Assembly (NCBI GenBank): GCA_002284615.2
Contig: MU069954.1
Location: 106,865-122,656 of the forward strand
Source of the DNA: Dunaliella salina
Lineage: Eukaryota > Chlorophyta > Chlorophyceae > Chlamydomonadales > Dunaliellaceae
Reading direction: 5' to 3'
Length of the DNA: 15,792 nt
The stretch's first letter is position 1; each line of letters opens with the position of its first letter. Of the stretch, positions 8,494 to 15,707 are shown piece by piece. The translations under genes and the position numbers were made by a program. The notes beneath the pieces are model-generated. The model had not been told where the DNA came from, did no database searches, and saw nothing but the letters and a program-made list of their open reading frames with translations.

Positions 8494-8875
8494 GCTTGCA
8501 GCCCTCCTGGGCTGCCNATACCATGGCCAGTGGCTATGGGNCTAGTNNNGGGTGAACATGTCGCAAGCTCGCATCTTGTGGTTTCTTCCATTCATTGTGA
8601 CCACCTCCCGCCTTGCCTGTGGTCTAGTAAGAATTGGGCAAGACTCGCAGCATCCACCATTGGACCCACTAGTGCATGTGCACTTCCTCTCAGGACTACC
8701 CTTCAGGTCGTTTTGCACTTTGCCAAAAACGACCAACGTCTTGAACCGGGAATCTGTGTCACGAAGTCGGTATATAGGGGTTAAGAATTTCCTTCGCCAG
8801 CAATTCACTGTCCACAATCCCACTGGACTGTCCACGGGACTTGTTCGCTCGACTGCTCGGACATGCCCTGCAACC
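8494..8875 (-). other. Gypsy 3' untranslated region with undetermined bases
   Basis: The region lies between the pol stop and the polypurine tract and has no retroviral domain. It contains five undetermined bases (8517, 8541, 8547-8549) and, at 8757-8815, a fragment resembling the TRIM LTR in the opposite direction. An open frame on either strand here has no meaning that I can support. Confidence 0.6.
8757..8815 (+). repeat. TRIM-LTR-like fragment, antisense within gypsy element
   Basis: Plus strand TGTCACGAAGTCGGTATA, then GGGGTTAAGAATTTCCTTCGCC and ATTCACTG, match the minus-strand reading of the TRIM LTR at 5385-5459 over about 59 bases with roughly ten mismatches. The match starts exactly at the TG terminus of the LTR and ends before its other terminus. 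No primer-binding site or polypurine tract flanks it, so it is a partial LTR remnant carried within the gypsy element. Confidence 0.7.
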
Positions 8876-9071
8876 TTAGACCTCTTGAGGAAGGTCTTCA
8901 TCAGAAACCGATATCTCTAGGCCTCTTTCCGCCTTGTAGGCCCAAATTTCCTCATGGCATGTGAGCAAGTCCCACCTTGGCTCCCATGTGTCGTTCTCCG
9001 GACCATATTCTTTCCACCTCACCAATTGGTGAGTACTTGCAAGTACTCAACGCACCACCTTCGTCCATGCT
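8876..9071 (-). pseudogene. Chromodomain at pol C-terminus
   Basis: In the element direction the frame reads LVRWKEYGPENDTWEP, then WDLLTCHEEIW, and ends EDLPQEV before a TAA at 8878-8876. The pattern V-[KR]-W-K-x-Y-x-x-x-x-x-T-W-E-P is the core of chromodomains, which bind methylated histone H3 and guide chromovirus integration to heterochromatin. The preceding strand (VLAS...) has an in-frame TGA, so the N-terminal half is damaged. The aromatic cage residues Trp and Tyr of the WKxY segment are present. Confidence 0.82.
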
Positions 9072-9099
9072 TTGCAAAGCGATGGCCCATTAGCTTATC

Positions 9100-10260
9100 C
9101 ACTATGTAGATGGGCTCTTTTCAAGCCACTGAATTGGCTGAGGTGGGCACACAGAGTTTGGCTATTCACTCTTGGAGTAGTGTGGCTTCACCAGGTTCAC
9201 ATGAAACACATCATGTATCTTTGTCCAACCGGATGGCAGCTCTAGTTGTACAGCTGCATTCCCAACCATCCTTTGGACATTGAAAAGATCCATGAACCCA
9301 GGCTTTAGCTTGTGAGGTCCACCTTACGGCTTCCTCGCAAATTCTTTGTGTTCCGCATGATTAGCTGTTCTGGCTCATAGCAAACTAGGCGTCTCGACCT
9401 GTTGGCATGCCCTGCCGTTTTCCTTCTTGCTTGGCTCAAGTGCTCCTTGGCTTGACACACTGCCCTTGCAATGCCTTCTGGAAGTCATGCGCCCGAGGCA
9501 CACTAGGCAATTCAACAGAAGTTAGAACCAAGGGATGCTGGCCATAGTTGGAAGAAGGGTGTGTCCTTGGTGGCTTCCAGGTGCGAGTTGTTGATTGCAA
9601 ACTCCGCACACCAGAGCACTTGATCCCAGTCCTTTGATCTGGCCTCACATATGCTCAAAGCATTTCTTCGACCACACAGTTGGTGCATTTTGTCCGTACA
9701 TTGCTCTCCGGATGGTAGGCACTTGACATGGCTCTATCCATCCTTACCAGCCTGTACACACTGGCCCAGAACACACTGTTGACTGGGGTCCTCTGTCAGA
9801 AACGACGTCCTCAGGCACCCCATGCAGCTTCACGATGTGCTCCACAAGCATCTACGCAAACTGAGAGGCAGTCGGGCTCTCCGAGCTAGGCACAAGCCTC
9901 ACCATCTTAGTGAGCCTGTCTACGAACACCAAGATTGCATCATGCCCGCGTACACTCTTGGTTAATTCACAATGAAATCCATAGCAACGCTCTCCCATCT
10001 CCTGCTGGGGATGGATAATGGCTTGTAACCCGCCAGCCTTCTTGAGCGTATTGGCCTTGTTACATTGGCATGACTCACGATGGCGCACTTAGTCCACCAC
10101 ATTATGCCATATACTTGGCCAATAGAATAGTCTTGCCACCAGGTGCATTGTCTTTTCTACTCCTGGATGACCACACATTGGTGGATCATGGCATAGACTT
10201 TAGCGGCTTCTGTTGAAATTCAAGAACATCCGGAACTGCCACTCTATCACGCATCATCCA
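9100..10260 (-). pseudogene. Integrase (H2C2, DDE core, GPY/F module), inactivated
   Basis: This part would insert the cDNA into chromosomes. In order: GHPGVEKT and CQCNKA of the H2C2 zinc module (about 10190-10045); MDFI with the first catalytic Asp at about 9971-9982, in a different frame from the next segment; SVRGHDAILVFVDRLTKMV; an in-frame TAG after SQFA; SDRGPQ with the second Asp at 9791-9801; AYHPESNVRTKC, where the position of the third catalytic residue (Glu in QTER of the family) is Lys (codon 9688-9690); AEFAINNSHLEAT; and LELPSGWTKIHDVFHVNLVKPHY (split here only by description) of the GPY/F-type module, about 9174-9236. Stops and frame changes make it non-functional. Confidence 0.88.
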
Positions 10261-10409
10261 CAACCCTGACATGTCCCGAGCGAAGCCTTTAGAGCATGAT
10301 TCGGATGCAGATTATTCATCTTCTGCATTAGCTGCTTTTATCTCGTTGTGCAGCTTGCTCTCTGAGATAGGACTTACACCTCCTTGTGTGCCCCGGGAGC
10401 CAGCCAAGT

Positions 10410-10690
10410 NGTCATCCNCCGCGCCTTCGACGTGATCAGCGNCTGCTGCTGCAGTAGGAGACTCATGACTGCGCACACGCCGATTGGCATATGAGCCTCG
10501 GCGAGACGCTCCATTTNGGTAGTCGCCTCAAATGGGAATCATGTCATGTCTGCCACCAGTCCTATGACTCTTCTCCCCCCCATCTAATTGCCGGGCGTCC
10601 CCGCGCGTGTNNCTTTGCACAAAAGCCTCANGAGGCATACTGGGTGGGGTGGTGGGGGACNNGCGTTTACGGGTGACCATGTNAANACAT
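10410..10690. other. Undetermined bases and an internal polypurine-like tract between RNase H and integrase
   Basis: Eleven undetermined bases fall here (10410, 10418, 10442, 10517, 10611-10612, 10631, 10661-10662, 10683, 10686). At 10574-10586 the minus strand reads TAGATGGGGGGGA, nearly the same as the terminal polypurine tract, and GGGTGACCATGT at 10671 resembles GGGTGAACATGT at 8550. This stretch may contain a foreign or duplicated piece of the element's 3' end. Confidence 0.4.
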
Positions 10691-10719
10691 ATATATGCCC
10701 ATGGCCCTTACACACAGGG

Positions 10720-11209
10720 TAACCTCTCCAGAAGACCATTCATCAAGTCTTGGATTTCTACTGATGAGATCAGCAATGTTGGGTTTCCCAAGTGTAAACA
10801 TTTGAACAAGAAATCCATCCATCCTGCCAAAGCTTGACAAGCTTGGCCGCGTCTGGAGGTACACCAAGGGGTGATGGTCTGTCGCCGAGACTGTCTCAGG
10901 TGAATACTCAAGGTAGCACCTCCATCCTTCGAGAGCTTTGACCAACGCCAAGAGCTCTTGCTCCCCAGTGGTGTAGTTTCTTTGAGCAGGATTAAGCTTG
11001 GCACTTGAATATGCAATGACACGATCTTCTTGCATGAGTATTGCCCCTGTGCCCTTTTTGATGCATCAGTGACCACCCTGAATGGCCTGTTCAAGTCGGG
11101 AACAGCCAGCACAGGCGCAGTGATCAAAGCTTGCTTGAGCGCCTCAAAGGCCTCGACCTGCTCGGGTTTCCAATTATTCCAGTCAAACTCCTCAGCTGCT
11201 TTGCCAGTC
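10720..11209 (-). pseudogene. RNase H domain of gypsy pol, frameshifted
   Basis: The tether and RNase H domain degrade the RNA strand during reverse transcription. One frame gives FDWNNWKPEQVEAFEALKQA, the usual post-RT tether, then PDLNRPFRVVTDASKRAQG with the first catalytic Asp (in TDAS). After a frameshift near 11036 the next frame gives VIAYSSAKLNPAQRNYTTGE and QELLALVKALEGWRCYL with the conserved Glu, then ATDHHPLVYL with another catalytic Asp. A further shift separates WMDFL from GKPNIADLISR. The order and spacing match chromovirus RNase H. No single frame covers the domain. Confidence 0.88.
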
Positions 11210-11750
11210 TGCTCTGTCAAGGGAGCTGCAATTGTGCTATAGTGGTGCACAAATCGCCTGAAATAATTGGCAAGCCTTAAGAATCCTTGTAGACTCTTGA
11301 AAGACTTAGGCAATGGCCAGTCCTGATAACAGCAATCTTTGCCGAATCAATAGAGAAACCATTCCTGCCAATCACATGTCCCAAAAAGTGCAGCTCCGGC
11401 TTGTTGAACTCACACTCACTGAGCTTTACATGCAGGTCATTTTCCTCAATGCTTCCAGCCTCAGTGCTTCAGGTTGTTGGACATGATCGATGTCATCCAG
11501 GTATACGAGCACAAACTTTTATGTACTCCTTAAATACCCAATTCATCATTCTTTGGAACGTAGCTGGGACATTTGTCAATCTGAAGCACAGCACCTTGAT
11601 TTGAAACTGGCCTTCACTCGTGACCATAGCTGTCTTCTCTTCGTCCACATCAGCTATCCGAATCTGGTGGTATCCACTTGCAGTTCAAGATGAGAACACT
11701 GTGCGGCCATGCAGGCCATCAAGAAGCTCATCAATTCTTGGGAGCGGATT
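11210..11750 (-). pseudogene. Reverse transcriptase fragment, N-terminus deleted, frameshifted
   Basis: The domain starts at NPLPRIDELLDGLHG (11750 onward), which is part-way into RT, so the fingers region before it is missing. VFSS is followed by an in-frame TGA where the first catalytic Asp motif (FSKxDL) should be. GYHQIRIADVDEEKTA, then LTNVPATFQRMMNWVF follow. A one-base shift leads to FVLVYLDDIDHV with the YLDD active site at 11492-11503. Further shifts give KLSECEFNKPELHFLGHVIG and FLRLANYFRRF. At least three frameshifts and two or more stops make it inactive. Family assignment to Ty3/gypsy RT is secure from motif order. Confidence 0.92.
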
Positions 11751-11759
11751 TCTCGCTCA

Positions 11760-11772
11760 CCGTTCGCTACCA
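11760..11772 (-). promoter_or_regulatory. Gypsy primer-binding site
   Basis: On the minus strand TGGTAGCGAACGG lies three bases inside the 5' LTR. It shares its first ten bases with the TRIM site and probably pairs with initiator tRNA-Met. Confidence 0.82.
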
Positions 11773-11775
11773 CTT

Positions 11776-11989
11776 TGTTAGGACGCGCCTAGGCAAGCCA
11801 CGAGCTCTCTTACAAACCTAAGTGTACAGAAGTGCTGTTGGCCCCAAACGCCAGATATTAGGAGTGTATTATATCTCTGGAAGTCGAACCCAGCACAAGC
11901 ACTTCATCACCCAGTTAAACCACTTTCAACTGATTCGCACTGCCACTCTGGCATGCACAGTTGTCATTATTGCAGCCTTCATCGTGACA
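11776..11989 (-). repeat. Gypsy LTR, 5' copy in element direction
   Basis: 214 bp and identical to 8266-8479 except at three positions. It would drive transcription of the element toward lower coordinates. Confidence 0.96.
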
Positions 11990-11994
11990 CACAG
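11990..11994. repeat. Target-site duplication CACAG, right copy of gypsy element
   Basis: This matches 8261-8265 exactly. Confidence 0.93.
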
Positions 11995-12335
11995 CGTGGC
12001 TCGCTTTAGACTCTGTTCACACTCTTCACAATGAAGCAGCTTGGAGTTCTGGCTCTTCGCTTAACTGTGATTTATGTCAGGCTCAGCTGCCCTCGTAGGC
12101 GGATAAAGCGATGTAACCTTACCTCACCTTCTGTCAGGCTGCTGACGATCTTCAAGATGAAAAACATGTCATCTTTTTTCCACTCTACCCCAGGTAGTTT
12201 CACTTCGCATCAAGAAAGCATCTATATACCCATCACGAGGCTCACGTTATGTCCATTTTTTTGCAGCAAGACACAGACAAACTTCGTTTTATCCATGATA
12301 TTGTTTCTTTTTGAGCCAGCAAGCAGTTGCGCTGC
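11990..12335 (+). pseudogene. LINE ORF2 C-terminal fragment, copy D, part 2
   Basis: This continues the LINE tail split by the gypsy element. SVARFRL continues the frame of part 1 across the target site. A shift then gives VHTLHNEAAW, aligning with AHTLGVERACW of copy A, and NCDLCQ with an intact C-x2-C pair, the only copy here that keeps it. A further frame gives DDLQDEKHVIFF, then FLQQDTDKLRFIHDIVSFF, aligning with FISDIMDVF of copy A and FISELMDFF of copy C. Multiple frame changes mark it as a pseudogene. Confidence 0.7.
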
Positions 12336-12541
12336 GGCGTTTTGACCGAAGGCCTTATTCCTGTAAAATCCCTGCAATCCCTGTACCAAAGGAATATCAC
12401 TGCAAAAGATGGTGTGAAAAGATGCAGTGGTTGGTGAGGTACAGAATTTCAGTCATCCCCCTCAGAGAAATTGCATCACAGGGGTGCCAAAAAGGTCAAA
12501 CCTCAACATCCTTTACTATTCTTCAATATGCAGGATCATAC

Positions 12542-12564
12542 AGATACCATATGATATGGTATCT
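12542..12564. repeat. Perfect 10-bp inverted repeat
   Basis: AGATACCATA, three bases TGA, then TATGGTATCT. Such a stem could be a cruciform or RNA hairpin; no U-run or gene end is associated. Confidence 0.8.
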
Positions 12565-12993
12565 ATAAAGTAGATGAAGAATCTTGGATGTGAAAAATGG
12601 TCCCAGGGTGGAGCTGTGGGCCCCTTTGGGGTGATCTGAGGCCATGAGAGTGATCTGGGAACCTCTGATGTTCATGAATTATGGTTAACATGATATTTTG
12701 TGGGATACACCGGTTGACATTTTTAATTTTGAGGGAGAAACTTCGGGAAGGTCATATCAAGTGATGTTGGGAAGTTGTCCACCTCTAAAAAATCAAAACC
12801 AAAAAAGCGGCCATTGCAGGGGTGACTCTCCAGTTGAAGAGGTCCGTGTGAGCTTCAAGTATCACTTTTCAGATTGGAGTGGTCCGGTGAAGGCACTTTT
12901 TTCTGCCTCAGCTAAGCTGCTTCCCCAGGGAGGTACAGTTACGTGACCCTTTCTTCTCCTTTCCTTATGAATCCATATTGCTTAGGCCTCAGA

Positions 12994-13055
12994 CACTTCC
13001 CTTCAAGCACGCGGCCTCTGGCCTGTGTATGCTTTCTTTCTTTTTCTGAGCAGCC
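12994..13055 (+). repeat. Dispersed short repeat, member 3
   Basis: Core CTTCCCTTCAAGCACGCGG followed by CCTCTGG, then a pyrimidine tract. It is closest to member 1 at 3531-3580. Confidence 0.6.
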
Positions 13056-13629
13056 CTCCAAAACTAACAGTGTTTGCCTTTTCTGCAGCCCAATTCACAG
13101 TGTCTTTTTGGTGTATGCTGACGAAGCATGAGGAGCTGAAAGCAGATTCCAAGGGCATAGTAAGCGCTTACTATGCAGGCGCCATGTACAACCCTGCTGT
13201 GCATGATTCAGTTAGATGCGGTTTTGTGGCTGCCAGTCTACAGTCCTAGCATAGGAAGTCACCGCTTAGAAGTTTGTACATCTGTAAATCTGTGAATCAA
13301 GTCCAGAGAAGCAGGAAGGCGAGGAGAAAAGGGTGGAAGGGGGGCAGAAAGCAGGCGCTTGCAGGGATAAGGTGGGTGGAGCGTAAGAAGACACAAGCTG
13401 CAGCTTGTTGCTTCCTGATGCACTGCCCTCAGGATCAGCTGCGCCTTGCACACCAGCTGTTGCTTAAGCTTTACCGCGGCAACCTGGCTTACATAAAACT
13501 GACAGCGCACAGAAGCACTCACACTTGAGCAGCACACCACCTCCTTGTCATGACTACCATCATCCATGCACCTCAATATGGGATGAATTTCAACATGTGG
13601 CGCCAGGCATGACTCCTTTGGGGCCTTTG

Positions 13630-13785
13630 CTAGCTGCTACCTCCGTGTGCAACAACAGGGGGGGGCTTCGCCCACGGGTCTGAGGCTTGCCAAGCGCTGA
13701 TAGTTCCCGACCTCGGACTACCCCCATGATGCTTTCCGCTGCTGCTACCACTGTCGTCTATGCTGCTGTTGCTGCCGCTGCTGCC

Positions 13786-13816
<31 letters not shown>

Positions 13817-14871
13817 TTGCCTAGACCTTCGATCTGGTTCCCTGGGCTGCTGCTGGAGCTGCTGCTCCCGTTGTTCCTGGTCAGTGAGTCACTCTTGGGC
13901 GTGCTGCTCAGTTTTGTGTCACTACTGCTGCTTGAACTGCTGCTGCTGCTGCTGCCAGTGCCTGGACCTTCAATCCCGCTGCCTGGGCTGCTGCTGGGGC
14001 TGCTGCTGGTCAGTGGGTCACTGCTGGGTATGCTGCTCAGTTGCTGCCCACCACTGAGCCTGCTGCCTCTGCTGCGTAGGCTGCTGCTGCTGCTCACGCT
14101 GCTGCTCATCCCACTTACCACATTGCTGCTACCGCTCCCTATTGCCACATCGCTGCTTCCTCCGCCATTGCTAGAAGTGTCGCTGCTTGCCGGGCTGCCC
14201 AGGCTACTACTGCTACCTTGGCTGCTGTTGCATGCACTGCTGTCACTCAGGCTGCCCCCCTCACTAGGTGATGAAGAGCTTAGGGCTCCCAAACTACTAC
14301 TGCTGCCTTGGTTATGGCTGCCCTGACTGCCGCCACTCAGGCTGGCCCCATAACTACTGCTGCCTTGGCTATTGCTGTCCTGATTGCTCCCACCCAGGCT
14401 GCCTCTCTTACTACTGCTGCCTTGGTTGCTGCTGCCTTGAATGCTGACACTCAGGCTGCCTCCATTACTGGATGGAGAGCTGTGGGCACCCAAACTGCTA
14501 CTGCTACCTTCGTCAGGATCCAGACTGCTGCGACACGGGCTGCCCACACTACCACTGCTACCTTGGCTGCCACGACTGCTACCACTCAGGCTGCCCCCCT
14601 GACTGCTGCTACCTTGGTTGTTGTTGCCTTGATTGCTGCCACCCGGCAGGCCCCCTTTATACCTTCTGCCTTGGTCACCAAGATTCTTTCTGCCACTACT
14701 CAGGAGGCCCCCAGCACTGGATGGTAAGCTTTGGGTGTTATCTTGAATGGCAGCGGCAGCGCCTGAGCTTGCCCACTTGCTGGCTTCAGCGGCAGCAGCC
14801 CTGACTTCCCTCAGAGACTCCTGTAGCTGCGCCTGCTGTGCCTTGAGCTGCTGGATGGCCTGCACTGACAC
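13630..14871 (-). CDS. Ser/Gly-rich low-complexity frame with N-terminal coiled-coil-like segment (putative exon)
   Basis: This is an uninterrupted minus-strand frame of about 410 codons ending in TAG at 13632-13630. It begins with a Gln/Ala/Leu segment (VQAIQQLKAQQAQLQESLRE) with coiled-coil character, then Ala-rich sequence, then a long Ser/Gly/Asn/Gln region with runs of Ser from AGC repeats, and a tail containing ISAWQASDPWAKPPP. The open frame extends upstream to 14931 but there opens only on TTG; no ATG is near. CTTGCTTCTCTGCAG just before 14871 looks like a splice acceptor, in phase with the GTG codon after it, so I place the start of the exon there. It could be a surface or wall-associated low-complexity protein, or merely an open repeat; function unknown. 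The opposite strand is an equally open Leu-rich frame for part of the length, which lowers confidence. Confidence 0.4.
13786..13814. repeat. (GCT)n / (AGC)n trinucleotide tract
   Basis: Nine uninterrupted GCT units lie within a wider GCT/GCC-rich stretch (13760-13830). On the minus strand they encode a Ser run in the frame described above. Confidence 0.95.
14280..14460 (-). repeat. 57-bp tandem repeat encoding a 19-residue Ser/Gly/Gln unit
   Basis: The word CAGGCT recurs at 14338, 14395 and 14452, spacing exactly 57 bases. On the minus strand this gives units such as GSLSVSIQGSSNQGSSSKR and GSLGGSNQDSNSQGSSSYG. More diverged units lie on both sides (for example around 14246 and 14587). A period divisible by three favours expansion under a coding constraint. 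Confidence 0.75.
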
Positions 14872-15475
14872 CTGCAGAGAAGCAAGAAGGCAAGGAGGAC
14901 ACATGCATCGTGGTTCGGTGGTTCGGAGCAACTCCTGCAGCTGCGCCTGCTGCGCTTTAGCTGCTGGATGGCCCGCACCGACTCATGCAGGGAAGCAAGC
15001 AGGCAAGGAGGGCGCATGCATCGTGGTTTAGTGGTTTGAGCGACTCCTGCAGCTGCGCCTGCTGCGCTTCAGCTGCTGGATGGCCCGCATTGACTCATGC
15101 AGGGAAGCAAGCAGGCAAGGAGGGCGCATGCATCGTGGTTCGGTGGTCCGAGCGCTCCTGCAGCTGCGCCTGCTACGCTTTCTGCTGCTGGATGGCCTGC
15201 ACTGACACCTGCAGGGAAGCAAGAAGGCAAAGAGGGCACACGTGTTGAGATTGGTTTGGAGCAACTTCTGCAGCTGCGCCTGATGCGCCTCGAGCTGCTG
15301 GTTGGCCTGCATGGATGCCTGCAGGGGAGCAGGCAGGCAAGGAGGGCACACACATCGTGGTTGGTAGCGACTCGTGCAGCTATGCCTGCTGCGCTTCCAG
15401 CTGTTGAATGCCCAAGGATGTGGTGTGGTGAGAAAGGCATGTGTCGTGACTTCATGGCCAGCAGTCGCGCATCTT
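14815..15475 (-). repeat. Six tandem ~110-bp units encoding a Gln-rich coiled-coil-like segment
   Basis: The word CTCCTGCAGCTGCGCCTGCT and variants recur starting near 14817, 14931, 15043, 15154, 15264 and 15370, with spacings of 114, 112, 111, 110 and 106 bases. On the minus strand each unit contains a coding-like core (for example ANQQLEAHQAQLQKLL in the fifth) followed by a pyrimidine-rich stretch and, in some units, CTGCAG before the next core, like a splice acceptor. In the second and third units the acceptor-like AG is changed (CTGCATGAG) and one base is missing from the core; the fourth has an in-frame TAG. They resemble a duplicated exon array, partly decayed, feeding into the Ser/Gly-rich frame. 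Confidence 0.8.
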
Positions 15476-15515
15476 GAAGGCTTCCTTTATGTAAACCCTG
15501 TAAACCCTTGTGATT

Positions 15516-15707
15516 TTATGCGCCGGCATGTGTTGTGGTTCTATGCGCAGGCATGTATTGTAGTTTGGTGCATGTGGAGAGTGAGGGGCTTGTGTTGTGA
15601 TGTAGCGAGAAGGGCATGAGTTGTGTTTCTATGCGCCGGCTTGTGTTGTGTATTTATGTGCAGGCATGTGTTGTACTTTGAGGCGGAGGAAGAGTGAGGG
15701 GGCTGAC

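Larger units (their letters stand above)
8266..11989 (-). mobile_element. Ty3/gypsy chromovirus, internally deleted, 3724 bp
   Basis: Two 214-bp LTRs with 3 mismatches enclose 3296 bp and are flanked by a perfect 5-bp duplication CACAG. In the minus-strand direction the order is LTR, primer-binding site, reverse transcriptase, RNase H, zinc-binding and core integrase, GPY/F-type module, chromodomain, 3' untranslated sequence, polypurine tract, LTR. RT-RNaseH-integrase order and the terminal chromodomain define the Ty3/gypsy chromovirus lineage. Gag, protease and the first part of RT are absent: recognisable RT starts nine bases from the primer-binding site. The remaining pol is broken in many places, so the copy cannot supply its own proteins. 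The nearly identical LTRs indicate a recent insertion. It lies inside LINE copy D. Confidence 0.95.
12336..13629. other. Stretch with no recognised gene
   Basis: Short frames on both strands (for example 12698-12946 plus and 13259-13576 minus) show no domain. Features seen are a perfect hairpin at 12542-12564, member 3 of the dispersed short repeat at 12994-13055, and a purine-rich stretch at 13305-13350. Confidence 0.45.

Noticed and set aside
8542..8901. 119-codon minus and 122-codon plus frames near the end of the gypsy element
   Set aside because: They span undetermined bases, the TRIM-like fragment and part of the chromodomain region in a different frame from the recognisable pol residues.
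13760..14326. 188-codon plus-strand Leu-rich frame starting MLLLLPLLPLLLLL
   Set aside because: It is the complement of the GCT/CTG-rich Ser/Gly repeat; poly-Leu from CTG runs has no plausible protein structure and no start context beyond the repeat.
14815..15475. CRISPR-like array of regularly spaced repeats
   Set aside because: Units are about 110 bp with homology throughout, not short identical repeats with unrelated spacers, and the context is eukaryotic.
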